Below, one piece after another: positions 1-11,745 of a DNA stretch of 64,000 nucleotides (positions are counted from its first letter, which is position 1; each line of letters begins with the position of its first letter). The stretch spans positions 135,575 through 199,574 of the forward strand of contig JXTB01000002.1 in the NCBI GenBank assembly GCA_002914805.1. Reading direction: 5' to 3'. Below the pieces are notes generated by a model that did no database searches, had not been told where the DNA came from, and saw only the letters and a list, made by a program, of their open reading frames with translations. The DNA comes from Parasponia andersonii (Eukaryota; Streptophyta; Magnoliopsida; Rosales; Cannabaceae). The position numbers were made by a program, and so were the translations under genes.

Positions 1-2
1 AA

Positions 3-1045
3 AAGTTTGACAGAGTAATGCTTGCTAATGGTTTTAAAATCAATGAATGTGACAAATGTGTCTATGTCAAAAACACTGAAAATGGCTACATTATGTTATG
101 TCTTTATGTTGATGACATGCTCATTGTTGGTAGTAATGATAAGATGATCAAATCTACTAAGAATATGTTGAACTCCAAATTTGACATGAAAGATATGGGT
201 CTAGCTGATGTAATTTTGAGAATTAAAATTACAAGAACCTATGATGGACTCATACTTAATCAGTCACACTATGTGGACAAAATTTTGGAGAAATTCAACA
301 AAGATGATTCTGGAGTGTCCAGAACTCCGATAGACATGAGTCAACACCTTCATAAGAATAAAGGTGAGAGTGTTTCTCAAGTAGATTACTCAAGAGTGAT
401 TGGTAGTCTGATGTACTTGATGAGTTGCACAAGGCCAGATATAGCCTACACAGTCAGTAGACTGAGTAGATATACGAGTAATCTACTTGGAAAGGAATTG
501 TGAAAGTATTTAGGTACTTACGATATACTCGTAATTACGGACTACACTATAACAGATATCCTGCAGTTTTAGAAGGATACAGCGATGCAAATTGGATATC
601 TGATATAAAAGACTCAAAGTCTACTAGTGGATACGTTTTCACACTAGCTGGAGCAGCTGTATCATGGAAATCTTCAAAACAAACTATTATAGCCCGATCT
701 ACAATGGAATCTGAGTTTATAGCTCTAGATAAATGTGGTGAAGAGGCTGAATGGCTACGCCATTTCTTAGAAGATATTCCAGATTGGCCTAAGCCTGTGC
801 CGCCAATATCTATACATTGCGACAGTCAATCGGCTATTGTAAGGGTACAGAATAACATGTATAATGGTAAGTCTAGACATATACGTCGTAGACATAATAC
901 CATTAGACAACTACTCTCAACGGGAGTTATTTCTATAGACTATGTAAATTCTAAGGATAACTTAGCGGATCCGCTAACTAAAGGGTTGAACAGAAAGTTA
1001 GTTGATAAATCATCAAGAGGAATGAGACTAAAGCCCATGAAGTAA
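3..1045 (+). pseudogene. Ty1/copia pol remnant: reverse transcriptase end plus RNase H
   Basis: This is the C-terminal part of a copia polyprotein, cut off on the left by the window edge. The first frame (3-503) carries the RT catalytic YVDDM motif (from about base 105), the SKFDMKDMG segment and the SLMYL..TRPDIAY segment. The second frame (in phase from about 488 to 1045) carries RNase [30 protein letters not shown], the CDSQSAI acidic motif and the closing [10 protein letters not shown]. The two frames are out of phase. The expected PGK-x-HW segment is missing at the join, so a small deletion caused the frameshift. The end of the polyprotein and the 3' LTR follow on the same strand. It cannot make an intact polyprotein. 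Confidence 0.93.
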
Positions 1046-1648
1046 AAGTCTATACAATGGAAACCCAACCTAGTTGACTGGAGATCCCAAGAACTAGGTT
1101 CAAAGGGACAACCTAGTTGTAAAGACTTAGTTGGATCACTGTGAGGGTTATTCTCCTGTGAGGGTATTACCCTTATGTCCATTCCTGTGATGAAAAGTAG
1201 TGATGCCTGTAGGGAATAGGATAAGCAAAGGCTTTTAATGATTCTTATGCATCGAGAAATCGAGCGGAGTAGTGTGGGTTACTCTTAACTAAGAAATCAC
1301 CTATGTGAGAGAGAAGTGGGGCCACTTTAAAGCGGAATTATGAGGGCTTAATTCCGTAGAAACTCTTGCAGAACCAGGCAGAGATGTTCAAGGCCAAAAT
1401 GAACATAACCGTAAGAACTAGATTTGTTAAGAAAGATTCCTGTGTGAAGTATATTATTGTTTACATGAACGACAGAATAGTTCAAAGACATCGTGTCTAC
1501 TGATTAGTCAGTAAAATAAATATACTCTCACGAGAGAAGGTTCAAAGGTAACACCTACCTATCCTATGCAGGTTTAATTCGTTGAACTCTATCACCTTGT
1601 CTAGAGTCTGTAGTCTCTCTTGTTACAATTTCCATTCATGTGGGGAAT
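1046..1648 (+). other. 3' untranslated part of the copia element, up to the polypurine tract
   Basis: There is no coding sequence here. It joins the end of pol to the 3' LTR. A purine-rich stretch, TGTGGGGAA, lies at about 1639-1647 just before the LTR and fits the plus-strand priming tract of copia elements. A short local repeat (CCTGTGAGGGT-like) occurs around 1138-1170. Confidence 0.6.
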
Positions 1649-2741
1649 TGTTGAAAAAATGGGTTAAGGAAACAATTTGGGCTTGGCTTGGGCTTGGAAG
1701 CCCAAGTGGATTTTAAAGATTAAAATTTGTTATGAAACCCATTTTCATAGACCATTTTGAAGCTAAAAATTGAGTGGGATCCACATCTTGTTGATGAAAG
1801 ATCTTAGTGAATTCTTATTCTCCTCTGCGAGGACATCGATTTCGTATATTCACACGCTCAAAATGGTACACGGATGAATGAGAAATTGTTGCTCAAAAGT
1901 GCACCATTGAAATGAAAAATGAAAGGAAAATATTATAATCCCACATTGGTGGGAAATGCATGGTGCAAGTGGTTTATATAGAACCTTGTTTTGTGATGGT
2001 GGTAAGAATAACAACCACAGATGCTCTCTCGGGGGTGCAAATCTTCGGGGTTAGGCCTGAATTTGCATGGGCTCGTGTGTACCCGCACCTGCGGACACGA
2101 ATGCCGGGCCGAAACTTGGACCATAGTAAGCCCAACCTTTTGTTGTGGCCTAATATTTTTTTTTTCTTTCGTTCCATTATGAACCAGAATGAACTGAACG
2201 TTTTGGATATTATTACACAGTTTAATGAAACGTTAGTAACAGAAACCTTTCTAGTTTCTGGAAAACATTTTGAGATTAATGGAAAATTTTTCTGGTTTTG
2301 CTACCAAGTCCCTCCTTGGAGACCATAAAAGATGAGCGTCCCCTCCTCATTCCACACACCAAAATCAAAGAAACAGAAGCCTTTTTCTCTTTGCCATTCT
2401 CTCTCAAGTGTTCTTGAGTTCCTCAGTTTTTCTAGCTAGAGTTCTAGTGTGTTTGAGTTCAAAGCTATCCAGTTCGTAGAGTGGAGGTGTTGGTACTTCA
2501 CCTGCTGCTCTTCGTCGTTGTATCCGGGGAGACTGACGCTTGCAAATCCTCAAGCATTCTGGTGGAGGAAGCGAATCAGTTTTAAGGACTCTGTGTGGAA
2601 CACAGCTCTCGACGGTCAACAATCCTTTGTTTTGAAGTGCTACCAAAATTCTACTCAAAGTTGGAGTATAATATTTCGGTAATATTATTTATCGAAAAAA
2701 TTTATTATAAACATTTGTAACCTTATATATTACATGTTACA
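1649..2741 (+). repeat. 3' LTR of the copia element (right edge approximate)
   Basis: The block begins TGTTGAAAAAATGGG directly after the polypurine tract, as copia LTRs do. It contains a promoter-like and leader-like section, then a long non-coding section rich in TCTCTC and TTGAGTTC words around 2395-2460. The matching 5' LTR lies outside the window, so the right edge cannot be measured. I place it at the CA near 2741, but 2712-2752 are all possible. Confidence 0.6.
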
Positions 2742-3526
2742 ACCGGTGTGACAGAGCGTATGGATTGAAGGGCTCTATAATTGAAGATTGAAAGCAGAGA
2801 AAGCCAATCGCCAATATTTCTTTGCATTTTACTCTTATTGGCAGGGCTTCTGATATGATGATTAAGTAATTCAGTGCTCTCTCATTCTCTATTCAAACTG
2901 GTAGACATGATCTGGTCAGAGAGAATAAAAAGGAACTGTAAGAAGTACGCAAAACAAAGATTATGATTAATCATGCAACAACTGAGGAATATTTTGGTCT
3001 GCCCCTGTTTTCTAGTAAGGAGATAACATATAATTGACCATACCCAAAAAAAAAAAAAAAAAAAAACTGAAAATGAACAAACAAAAGTATAGGAAAGCTT
3101 TTCAACATTGTATTTATGTGCACAGATTGATATTAAGTTCATGTCTCATCTAAATTTTCAGACATAGTTAATTTGAATAAGTGCATGATTCAAAAAGAAA
3201 AATTCAAATCAGAACATAGTATAGTAAAAAAAAAAAATACTAAATAATTATATAGACAGAAAAGGTGTGGAAAAACTACGTCCAAAGGCACTATAATTGA
3301 GAGGAGTAATATTAGAGACACACAAATTCCACGCAAAATTCACACATATTGACATGACATATATATTTTAACAACTTTTTTTCTTTTTAAGTAAGACCAC
3401 ACTATATATATATATATAGGTAGTTAAAATACATATTATATCGATGTGTGTAAGTTTTATGTGTGTTCCTAGCGTTATTGTAATTGAGAGTAGCATACTG
3501 TAGTTTACCAAAGAATGCTCAACAAG
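2742..3526. other. Non-coding A/T-rich spacer
   Basis: I see no gene. It holds a 20-base A run at about 3047-3066 and a short TA tract at about 3402-3418. Confidence 0.6.
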
Positions 3527-3529
3527 TTA

Positions 3530-4305
3530 GGGGCTGTTTGGCGTTATAACTAAAAAATAATTTTTTGTTTTTAAAAACAGAAAATTGTTTTCTGAGAACA
3601 CATAAAGGTGTTTGGCATTGTTCTCTGAGAACAGTTTTTAAATACAGAGTTAAAAAAACAGAAAATTTAGAGAATAACAAAATGCTGTTTTCAAGGTATT
3701 TTTCTTAATTTTTTCTGTTTCTGAAAAAAAATAAAAATTCTTTCATATGACTTTTATATACATATTTTTTTGTAACTTTTTCTCTCATCACTTTCTCTAA
3801 TTACTCTCTCTCTCCTCACTCTCTCTCATCACTTTCTCTCTCTTCATTCTCTCGATCCTCATTTTCTATCATCATGTTCTTTCTCATCACTTTCTCTCTT
3901 CTCATTCTCTCTCATCACTTTCTTTCTACTTATTTTATTTCATCATTTTTTCTCTCATCATTTTCTATCGTTTCATTTTTTTTAATCACATTATCTCTCC
4001 TCATTCTTTATCACTACTTTGTTTATTATAACTTTTTTTATCTTTATTTTTTATCCCCATACATTCTTTTCACTTTCTTTCTCCTTATTTCTTACTTGAA
4101 TTTATCTTTGGTCACTCTCTCTTGACTTTTTCTCTCTAATATATTTTTATAATATAAATATAAATTTTTTTCCTAAAAATTGTTATTAGAAAATATTTGC
4201 CAAACACTCATTGTTTTCTGAAAAACATTATAAAATAATTTTTGTTCTTATTTCTGAAAACACAACTCTGAAAACAGAATACAAAAAACAATGCCAAACA
4301 AGCCC
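3530..4305. mobile_element. PIF/Harbinger (Tourist-like) MITE with TTA target duplication
   Basis: The left end reads GGGGCTGTTTGGC and the right end is the reverse complement of GGGCTTGTTTGGC, matching at 11 of 13 positions. Both ends are flanked by TTA (3527-3529 and 4306-4308), the three-base target duplication of the PIF/Harbinger superfamily. Longer, imperfect inverted repeats rich in GTTTTCTGAGAAC-type words extend inward on both sides. No transposase is encoded, so it would be non-autonomous. Its 776 bases are long for a Tourist element, because the middle is filled with a T/C-rich simple repeat. Confidence 0.75.
3774..4140. repeat. T/C-rich degenerate minisatellite inside the MITE
   Basis: The stretch consists of degenerate repeats of words such as CTCTCATCACTTTCTCT, with a unit of about 10-17 bases. 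An 83-codon open frame across it is composed of Phe, Leu, Ser and Ile only and is a by-product of the repeat, not a gene. Confidence 0.75.
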
Positions 4306-4649
4306 TTAGTTTTTCATTTTGTTGTTTTCGTTTTCAAGAAAGAAACTTTTTTATTTTTTTTCCCTTAAAAAAAGAACTATTTAATCTAAGCGTTATAAGT
4401 GGTATTGTTTGCCCGATGTAAATAGAACATTTTTTGATTTCTCTATAGATAAATAATAAAAAAAATTCTTAATTCTTATGGTACTTGTTCATGGTTTGGC
4501 TACAATACTCCATTCAAATAATGAGGCACAGTGCCTAAAACAAAAATATTACACGCCTCCAATTAGAATGTTAACCGTGCCTTCTTGCTTTTTCTTGGAA
4601 CACCTATCTCAAATTTGAACTTATGGGACTTGTATATCTATATTTAATA

Positions 4650-4860
4650 GGCACCAATTTGTTAGGTATTTTTTTTAATCTATTTTGGCTAGTGAAATTT
4701 TATCACGCGTATTTTTTTATAGTAAAAATTAAGAAAGAGAAATAATATTGATGATGCACATATTTTCATCTCATTATAGTCATTAAATTAGATGATGATT
4801 CAACGACTAAAAAACAAATACCTACACATAGAAAAAAAAAACCTATTGGATTGGCAACCA
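4650..4860. mobile_element. TA-tract-associated MITE, copy A
   Basis: The left end reads GGCACCAATTTGTTAGGTA and the right end ACCTATTGGATTGGCAACC, which are imperfect inverted repeats. The interior carries the family word TTTTTTTATAGTAAAAATTAAGAAAGAGAA in diverged form, shared with the copies at 19954 and 25478. The right end runs straight into a TA tract (4861-4878). Confidence 0.65.
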
Positions 4861-4879
4861 TATAATATATATATATATT

Positions 4880-5102
4880 CCTAATCTAATAAGTATTTTT
4901 TTAACCTATTTATAGATCTTTCTTTTTTTAGCCGTTAGATCATTATCCAACGAATATCATAATTTAGGTAGTTAGAAAAAAAAATCTATTATTTAATATT
5001 TTTCTCTATCCATTTTTAATCATGAAAAGATGTTATCAATTTTAATTGGACAAAATAATATTTATAAATAGGTAAAAAAAAATAACTACCCAATTAGTGC
5101 CC
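4880..5102. mobile_element. TA-tract-associated MITE, copy B
   Basis: It starts CCTAATCTAATAAGTATTTT directly after the TA tract of copy A and ends AACTACCCAATTAGTGCCC before another TA tract (5103-5116). The ends match the family terminal inverted repeats; the middle is diverged. Copies A and B are thus head-to-tail neighbours sharing one TA tract. Confidence 0.55.
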
Positions 5103-5118
5103 ATATATATATATATTT

Positions 5119-6548
5119 ATGTCACCACTCCCAATTTTTCTTTTGTATGTTTTTTTTATGGTAAAAAGATAAATAAAGAAAAAATGTATATTTATTTATT
5201 ATTTTTTTTCAAACTATTTAAATCATTATTGCCCTTGTTAATAGGTTTTAAAAAATACCTATAAATAGGTTTTAAAACAATTATCTATACTAGATAGGGA
5301 CACATATATAATATGGAATTTTATTCTCCTAAACTGTTTATAGTTTGAGATTAATACAATTTTAGCATTTTCTGAGAGTACTTTATAATATTACTGACGG
5401 TATACAGATTTATACTTCTTTTCCTTTTGTAGAAAAACGTACTAATATGCTAATACAAAGTGATTAACGCAAAAAATTGTAATCATTATAGGAAGAAAAA
5501 AAACATATAATATTAGAGAAATGACATAAAAAAAACAGTACTGAGTTCCAATTTCTATATTTGACTCATAAGCGTACGCACTTGAAAAAAGAACTAAAAA
5601 AAAACAAAACAAAACAAGATCGTATATATAATAAACTAGAAAAGCACGAGATAAGATCGCAATCACTTGAAAAAAAAAAAAAAAAAGAAGAAGTATGGAC
5701 GATACCTAGTGTCTAGTTTTGGAGTAATAGTGGCGCTGAACTGAGTCAGTTATAGATCATATATGATCAAAAGCTGACTAAAGTTTCAAAACCACGGACA
5801 GAAAGCTGAGATGCTAGTCGTGAACTCGTGATAGTTCATAGCTATGCTTAAGCCAAAGTGGAATAGAGAGAGAGAAAGAAAACGATGACGTTTTGTTCTC
5901 TTCTCTGTTTTTTGTGTTGAAAGAAAACGAAAGGAAATGGTTAAAGGAAAACGAGGGTGGGAGACAAGAGTCCATGGCTGCGGGAGTTTTGAGTGAAAAA
6001 AACGGTGGTTGCTTGTGTACGTTCATTGGGCTTATTATGTATACCTTTTCGTTTACTCTGAAATTACAAGTTTGCCATCGCCTCAAGAATTTGGAATGAA
6101 TGAATATGAACTCCACTCAAATTAACTCACGACAAAGTAACACCTACGTAACACCTTTGGAAAATATCATTTTCTCTATTTAAAAAGTAATCGCTTTTCA
6201 TTTGCGAGGATTGCAACAACATCCAAATCCAATCTCAACAAAAGAACAAAGATTTAATATGTAGAAAAGAAATGAAAAAATAACAGAACACATCATACAT
6301 GGCTCCTTTACAAGGACACATACTCAAGGCATACAATTATACTACCCTTAAGCCCTCGTACAAACCCCAGAAATTTAGATCGAACTTCTCTCTAATCTCA
6401 CTTAGTATAGTGCACGAATGAATAAGCAGTTGTGCAACAAACTAAGCTCTCTCACTAATAGAGCTGTCAAGAGGCAAACTAAGCTCTCCGGGTAAGCCAA
6501 AATGTAACACCACTCTAATATAATTGTGGGTCATGCTTTGATATCAAA
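5119..6548. other. Non-coding spacer
   Basis: No supportable gene is present. It contains A-rich runs (about 5670-5686) and scattered short open frames without homology that I recognise. Confidence 0.5.
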
Positions 6549-6670
6549 TATGACATCGTTGAACCTTACCCAAAAATGCTAGTTTGAAAGTACTTTTGAG
6601 CTCATAAATAACTAATTAAATACTTATAATCTTCTTAGAGCATACTCGATATGAGACTTAGGATGTTACA
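6549..6670 (-). repeat. TRIM LTR, second copy (rest of element missing)
   Basis: These 122 bases align throughout with the 5' LTR of the TRIM at 38120-38241: a start like TGACATCG, then TTACCCAAAA, GAAAGTACTTTTGAGCTCAT, GAGCATACTCGATATGAGACTT and the end ATGTTACA. Just left of it, CTTTGATATCAAA (about 6536-6548) is a diverged reverse complement of the tRNA-Met primer site, so it was the 5' LTR of a minus-strand TRIM. The second LTR is not recognisable. Confidence 0.7.
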
Positions 6671-7573
6671 ATAGATCTAGATATAAATCTAAGTAGATGG
6701 ACACCTTCTTAAATAGAAGAATTATTTGAAACTAAAATCAAAAACAGAAAAATAAACTGAGAAAAACTCGTATAAAAGAGAGGGAAGATCTCTCTTCCCG
6801 ATAAAAGAGGCACTTGCTAAAAGAGGAGGCGAGAAAGAGCTGCAACGGAGGTGATCTGCAGGGAAGAGGGACTTTGTGGAGGAGAGGGAGTTTGTTTGAC
6901 TTATTTAGCATACTAAATTTTATCAAATCACTGATTTAGGTCTAATTTAATTGGATTTTAATCTTAATATTTTATTTGATATAACTAGGTTTTCAAGATT
7001 TTTTTTTTTGGCTAAAATTAGAAAAGCATGAGTCTTCTGTTTTTTTTTTTTTAATATAACCAAAAATTCAAAGTTTTTTTGCTAAATTAAAAAACCCAAT
7101 ATTTTTGGTTCAACACTGACCTGTTTATTTTTTTTATTTATTTATTTTTTTTATATGTAGTAAAAGAAACTAACCCATTTTGAGTTAGAACAAAAAAAAA
7201 AAAAAAAAGAAATAAACAAATGGTATTGTTTAAGAACAGATCTGGCCTTTTGGGGTAAAGGACTCGTCCACCTAAGGTATGAATGGGCCATAACCCATGA
7301 TAGCATTGGTTTCTCTGACAAATTTGCAAGGCCAATAAATTTTGAATCTCAGAGGATAATTGAAACATGACATCTCCTTTTGGTACCTCTGAATTAAAGA
7401 TTTAATTATGTAGAAATACCGCATTATGTTTATAAGCACTTGTTCATGTCTCTCTTATTGAAATTAATGTCGTCTCCTTTTGGTTGTTTTTTTTTTTTTT
7501 TTTGGCTTTTCCTTTAGGATGCCTGTTACTTATGAACTTCTGATGTTGAAGAATTCACTCTACAATATTTACA
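6671..7573. other. Non-coding spacer
   Basis: No gene is supported. Several T or A homopolymer runs occur (7041-7052, 7191-7208, 7491-7505). Confidence 0.5.
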
Positions 7574-7770
7574 TGTCATGTTGCCACGGTGGACTAGGAA
7601 GGGTCTAAAATGGGCAGTAAAATCAATCATGCCTGCCTCTGATGCGATGAAGTGGACAATGATTTGTAGCAGATGTCATATTGCCACACTGGACTAGGAA
7701 GAGTCTAAAATGGGCAGTAAAATCAATCACGCCTCTGATGTGATGTGATAGACAATGATTTGTAGCAGAT
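7574..7770 (+). repeat. Tandem duplication, two units of about 100 bases
   Basis: Unit 1 (7574-7673) and unit 2 (7674-7770) both run from TGTCAT.TTGCCAC through GGACTAGGAAG, TCTAAAATGGGCAGTAAAAT to GACAATGATTTGTAGCAGAT. They differ by a few substitutions and a short gap near GCCTGCCTCTGATG. No reading frame spans them. Confidence 0.85.
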
Positions 7771-7817
7771 AGCAATCAATGGGAATTGGGCATCATCGTG
7801 AATGGATTAGTATTAGT

Positions 7818-8266
7818 TGTTGGGTTTTATAATTAGCCATTTTGTGTTCTATGTGAATAACAATTATACGGGCTTAAAAAATTATTAATTAAATATAAAT
7901 ATATGGTTACTTAATGCTGGATCAATAAAGATCGGTGGTATCTCTATTAGTTATCGGTATATAATGACATAATTATTAGGTTTTGGTCCCCAAGTTAAAT
8001 ATAACATATATTTTTTTTTCTCATTCCTCTGTCAATAGAGAAAGAACTTATTGAGTATATATAGAGTATTCTGGTTATGGAAGACCTTTTACCCTTAGGT
8101 TCTAATCAATATATCGCTTCTAGTTACGTGATCACCTCTTTCACTGTCAAACATAATGGATCCAGGTTAGTCATGAGTTTTTTCTCAACAAATCTTTTTC
8201 TGACAATTTGGCATGATAGATTCTAGAATTGTATTTGGTTTAACAATCTATTATGCATATCTAACA
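7818..8266 (+). repeat. 5' LTR of decayed copia element
   Basis: It starts TGTTGGGTTTTATAATTAGC and ends CTAACA, and is followed after two bases by a tRNA-Met primer site. Its first two thirds align with the 3' LTR at 13971 (shared words TTTATAATTA, GGTTTTGGTCCCCAAG-like, TATTGAG.AT..ATAGAGTATT, GAAGACCTT..ACCCTTAGGT). The two LTRs are clearly diverged, so the insertion is old. Confidence 0.85.
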
Positions 8267-8268
8267 AG

Positions 8269-8282
8269 TGGTATTAGAGCCA
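8269..8282 (+). other. Primer-binding site (initiator tRNA-Met type)
   Basis: TGGTATTAGAGCCA differs by one transition from the usual plant copia primer site TGGTATCAGAGCC, complementary to the 3' end of initiator tRNA-Met. It lies two bases after the 5' LTR. Confidence 0.85.
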
Positions 8283-8831
8283 GATTTCACGTTAAATTGA
8301 TTAGGTTAATCATGTATGTTTGAAGTTTTCGTAATCCATACCTATTTACAATTCTAGGGTTTAGATTATATATGCATGATATGTGATTTATATAATTTTT
8401 TGAGTTATTTGATACTACAATGGTAAGATATTGACTATAGGTCGTTATTATTTTTTTTTTAAAGAATTAGGGCATAAAATATCTAATTTTGACGATTTTT
8501 TGGATGTTTTGGACAATTTGTGCGAATCTGGAATTTTTTAGATTTATGCTGGAATAGTGATTCTAGTCGACCGATTCTACTATTTTGGTCACTCAAAAAT
8601 ACTGTAGTAGGAGAGGTTGATTTTCAAACTATTTTGATTTCCATACTATTTTTTTTTTGGGTAAATTTCAGTCTGTTTTGACTTAAATCGTGGAGTTCCG
8701 ATCCATTTTCGACCTATTAGGGACTGAACGACTCACACTTTGTCTGTTGAAAATCTTATTTGGTTTTAGGGTTGATGAAGTGTTCAGCCATTTTGGAAGA
8801 TTGAATCTAATATTTTTGGTCACTTTTAGAA

Positions 8832-8858
8832 TCGGTCGACTGATCTTCAGTCGACCGA
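8832..8858 (+). other. Perfect 12-bp inverted repeat in the copia leader
   Basis: TCGGTCGACTGA, a three-base loop TCT, then TCAGTCGACCGA form a perfect hairpin. It lies between the primer site and gag. Related words (GTCGACCGATTC, GATCAACCGATTCCAG) occur on either side within 8565-8990. In retroelement leaders such hairpins can serve dimerisation or packaging; this role is inferred from position only. Confidence 0.7.
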
Positions 8859-9499
8859 AAGTTGCTCGAAAATCACAATTTGGTTTCTGTAATTTTCGGT
8901 AGACTGAACGGTAGAATTACTGTCAGATTCCATTGACCAAAATAGTAAAATTGGTCTACTGGATCTGACAAGCGATCAACCGATTCCAGTGGAGAAAATT
9001 TTTTCAGCTATTTTGGGCATTTTAGTCAATTTTTTTTTACATTTTTTATTTAAATATTTTGAAATAGATGATTTGAAATAACATGTTGCTAAAGTAACTT
9101 CTATTGTGTAGATTTGTTTATTTTGAAATATTTGAATAATTGTGTGTTTATTGATCATGCAAATAATTACGAGCTCAAAAGAAGGTGATTATTTAACCGA
9201 ATAATGAATACACCTGCAGTAATATATATATATGATGGTTATTAAGTTTCTATGTGGACAATAAATCGGCCTAAAGGAAGGTTTACTGTTTGACAGAATT
9301 TACTATCAATATTTGATTATTTTACTGAATAGTACTACTTACAAGTTAATAAGTCGGTCCAAAGGAAGGTTTATTGATATTGTTCTAGGTATCTTGTGAT
9401 AGGAACCCACCTTATTTATTTATTTACTGTATGTCATACTAGTATATCTTATTATTTTGTATGCGTAGTTTTATAAGCTATTATTTTTTTATTTTTTGT

Positions 9500-10110
9500 T
9501 CTCTGTTCAATTTCTACTTCAAACATATTTACTTGTTTGAATTTAATTCCTGTACTTAACGGCATAAACTTCAAAAAGTGGAAAAAGTACGTTATGGTTG
9601 TGCTCAGTTGCATGGATCTAAATCTTGCACTCAAGAAAGAAAAATCTGCTACTCTTACAGATGAAAGTTCTTCTACGACTATTAAGAACTTTGAATAGTA
9701 GGAACGTTCTAATCGCATGAGTCTTATGATCATGAAATATTTTATACTTGAGACTATTAGGGGTACTATGCCAAAGGTTGATAATGCTAAAGCGTTCCTT
9801 GATACAATTGCGGAATGCTTCCAAAAGAATGAAAAAGTAGAAACAAGTACTATGCTGAGCAATTTGTTTGCTATGCATCATAAAGGTAAAGTGAACATCA
9901 GGGAGTACATCATAGAGATGTCTAATTTGGCTTCAAAACTAAAGGTATTTAAGTTAAAGCTGTCAGATAACTTGGTTGGGCAATTAGTTCCACTCTTTCT
10001 TCCACCAAAATTCAGTCAATTTAAAGTGAGCTACATCCTTCAAAAACAAAAATAGACTCTTAATGAGCTCATATCTCAGTGTGTGCAATAAGAGGATAGA
10101 TTGAAGTAAG
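9500..10110 (+). pseudogene. Copia gag remnant
   Basis: Joined pieces resemble the copia gag (UBN2-type) region: a start like NGINFKKWK, then a long piece at 9717-10055 with AKAFLDTIAECFQKNEK, NIREYIIEMSNLASKLK and LVPLFLPPKFSQFK. In-frame stops occur near 9700 and at the end of the 9717-10055 piece. A zinc-knuckle-like relic (KKECPKHAVW) appears near 10270. The original product would form the virus-like particle. It is non-functional. Confidence 0.8.
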
Positions 10111-10639
10111 ACAGATAGAGAGTGCTCACTTAGCAATAATCTCTCAAGATAAGAAAAGGAAAAAGACTAAAAATAAAAGAGTTGCATTTGGGACTTCACA
10201 AAATAAAGTGTAAAAGAAACAAGATAAGGAATTAACTTATTTCTTTTACAAGATGGCATGACATATAAAGAAGGAATGTCCCAAGCATGCTGTCTGGTAT
10301 GCCAAGAAAGGTAAGCTTCTCAATTTTATCTGTTCAGAGGTAAATTTTACTTTTGTATCCAATTATACTTGGTGGGTGCATATTGGTGCCACTACTCATA
10401 TAAGTTTGTCTATGCAGGATTGTTTGAGGAGGCGTCCGCTAAGTAATACTAAAGATTATTTATGTTGGCAATGACAACACAGCTATAGTAAAGGCGTCTA
10501 TGTAGATTGTAATTAGGTTCTGGTTTATTTTTAGATTTAGATGAGACATTCGTTGTACCATCATTTAGATAGAATTTAATTTCTATTTCAGTTTTGGACA
10601 AATCTAGTTATTCTTGTTCATTTGGAAATAATAAATTGA

Positions 10640-11745
10640 GTCTTTTTTAAAGTTCTAATATCATTGTAATTGGCATTCTGATTGATAACCTATATAAAAT
10701 TGATACTATTACCTCAATTAATGAAACTTTGTATGTCGAGAAACTTGGTACAAAATGTAAAACTATTATGAATTTCTCTATATTATGACACCATCGATTG
10801 GGACACATTTCTAAACAAAAAATACAACGTCTTGTGTCAGATAGAATTCTTGACCGAATTGACTTCACAGACTTCAGAGTTTGTGTTGAGTGTATTAAAG
10901 ATAAACAAACAAATTATGTAAATTAGGTGGTAATAAGAGTTCCAGTATCTTAGAACTGATACATATTGATAACTGTAGTCCATTCCCTACGGCTTCACAG
11001 AATAGCCAGTCGTATTTTATCACGTTCATAGACCATTACTCTCGCTATAGGTACTTATATTTAATTCATGAGAAATCACAATCTTAGGACATATTTAAAG
11101 CTTTCAAAGCCAAAGTTGAAAATCAACTCGACAAGAAAATTAAAGCCGTCATATTTGATCATGGTGATGAATATTATGGTAGGTATGATAGATCTAATGA
11201 ACAACATCCAGGATCTTTTGCCCAATACCTAAAGGAATGTAGAATCATCCTATAATACATAATGCCCGGAAATCCTAGCATGAATGGTATTATTAAGTGA
11301 CAAAACCGAATACTTAAAGACATAATGAGGCATATGATTAGTCATTCCTCCTTACTTAAATCTAACTAGGGAGAAGTACTTAAGACTATATTTTATATAC
11401 TCAACAAAGTACCCAATAAGTCATTAACTAAAAACCGATATGAACTATGAACAGGCAAAAAGCTCAGCATTAAGTACTTGCATGTTTAGGGTTGTCTAGT
11501 TGAGGTAAGGCCATATGAAAAAAAACTGGACTCAAGAACAATAAGTTACTATTTTGTTGGCTATACTAAAAGAACAAAAGGTTTCAAATTCTATGATCTC
11601 TTTGACAAGTTCTTTTTCGAGACAGATAATGCGAGATTCCTTGAGAATGTTGAGGTCTGGAGGGAAGAAAAGATAAGAAATATTATCTTTGAGGAGGAAT
11701 TCATTTCTCTTCCTACAGTTGCTATTGAAAGTGATTAGGCCCTTT
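10640..11745 (+). pseudogene. Copia pre-integrase and integrase remnant
   Basis: Translation in shifting frames gives the pre-integrase segment (around 10790, WDTFLNKKYN-like, then CVECIK) and an integrase core: ITFIDHYSRYRYLYLI near 11020-11065, a diverged second acidic region FDHGDEYYGRYD near 11155-11195, and the closing YLHV*GCLVEVRPYEKKLD and YYFVGYTKRTKGFKFYD near 11480-11600. Several former Trp codons are now stops. It would have inserted the cDNA copy into the genome; it is dead now. Confidence 0.8.

Noticed and set aside
3874..4125. 83-codon Phe/Leu/Ser frame
   Set aside because: Produced by the T/C-rich minisatellite inside the MITE.
5814..6116. Overlapping frames of 68 and 100 codons on opposite strands
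   Set aside because: No recognisable motif, no splice or promoter support.
9452..9881. Minus-strand frames of 87-136 codons
   Set aside because: They overlap the copia gag remnant, whose plus-strand translation matches a known family.
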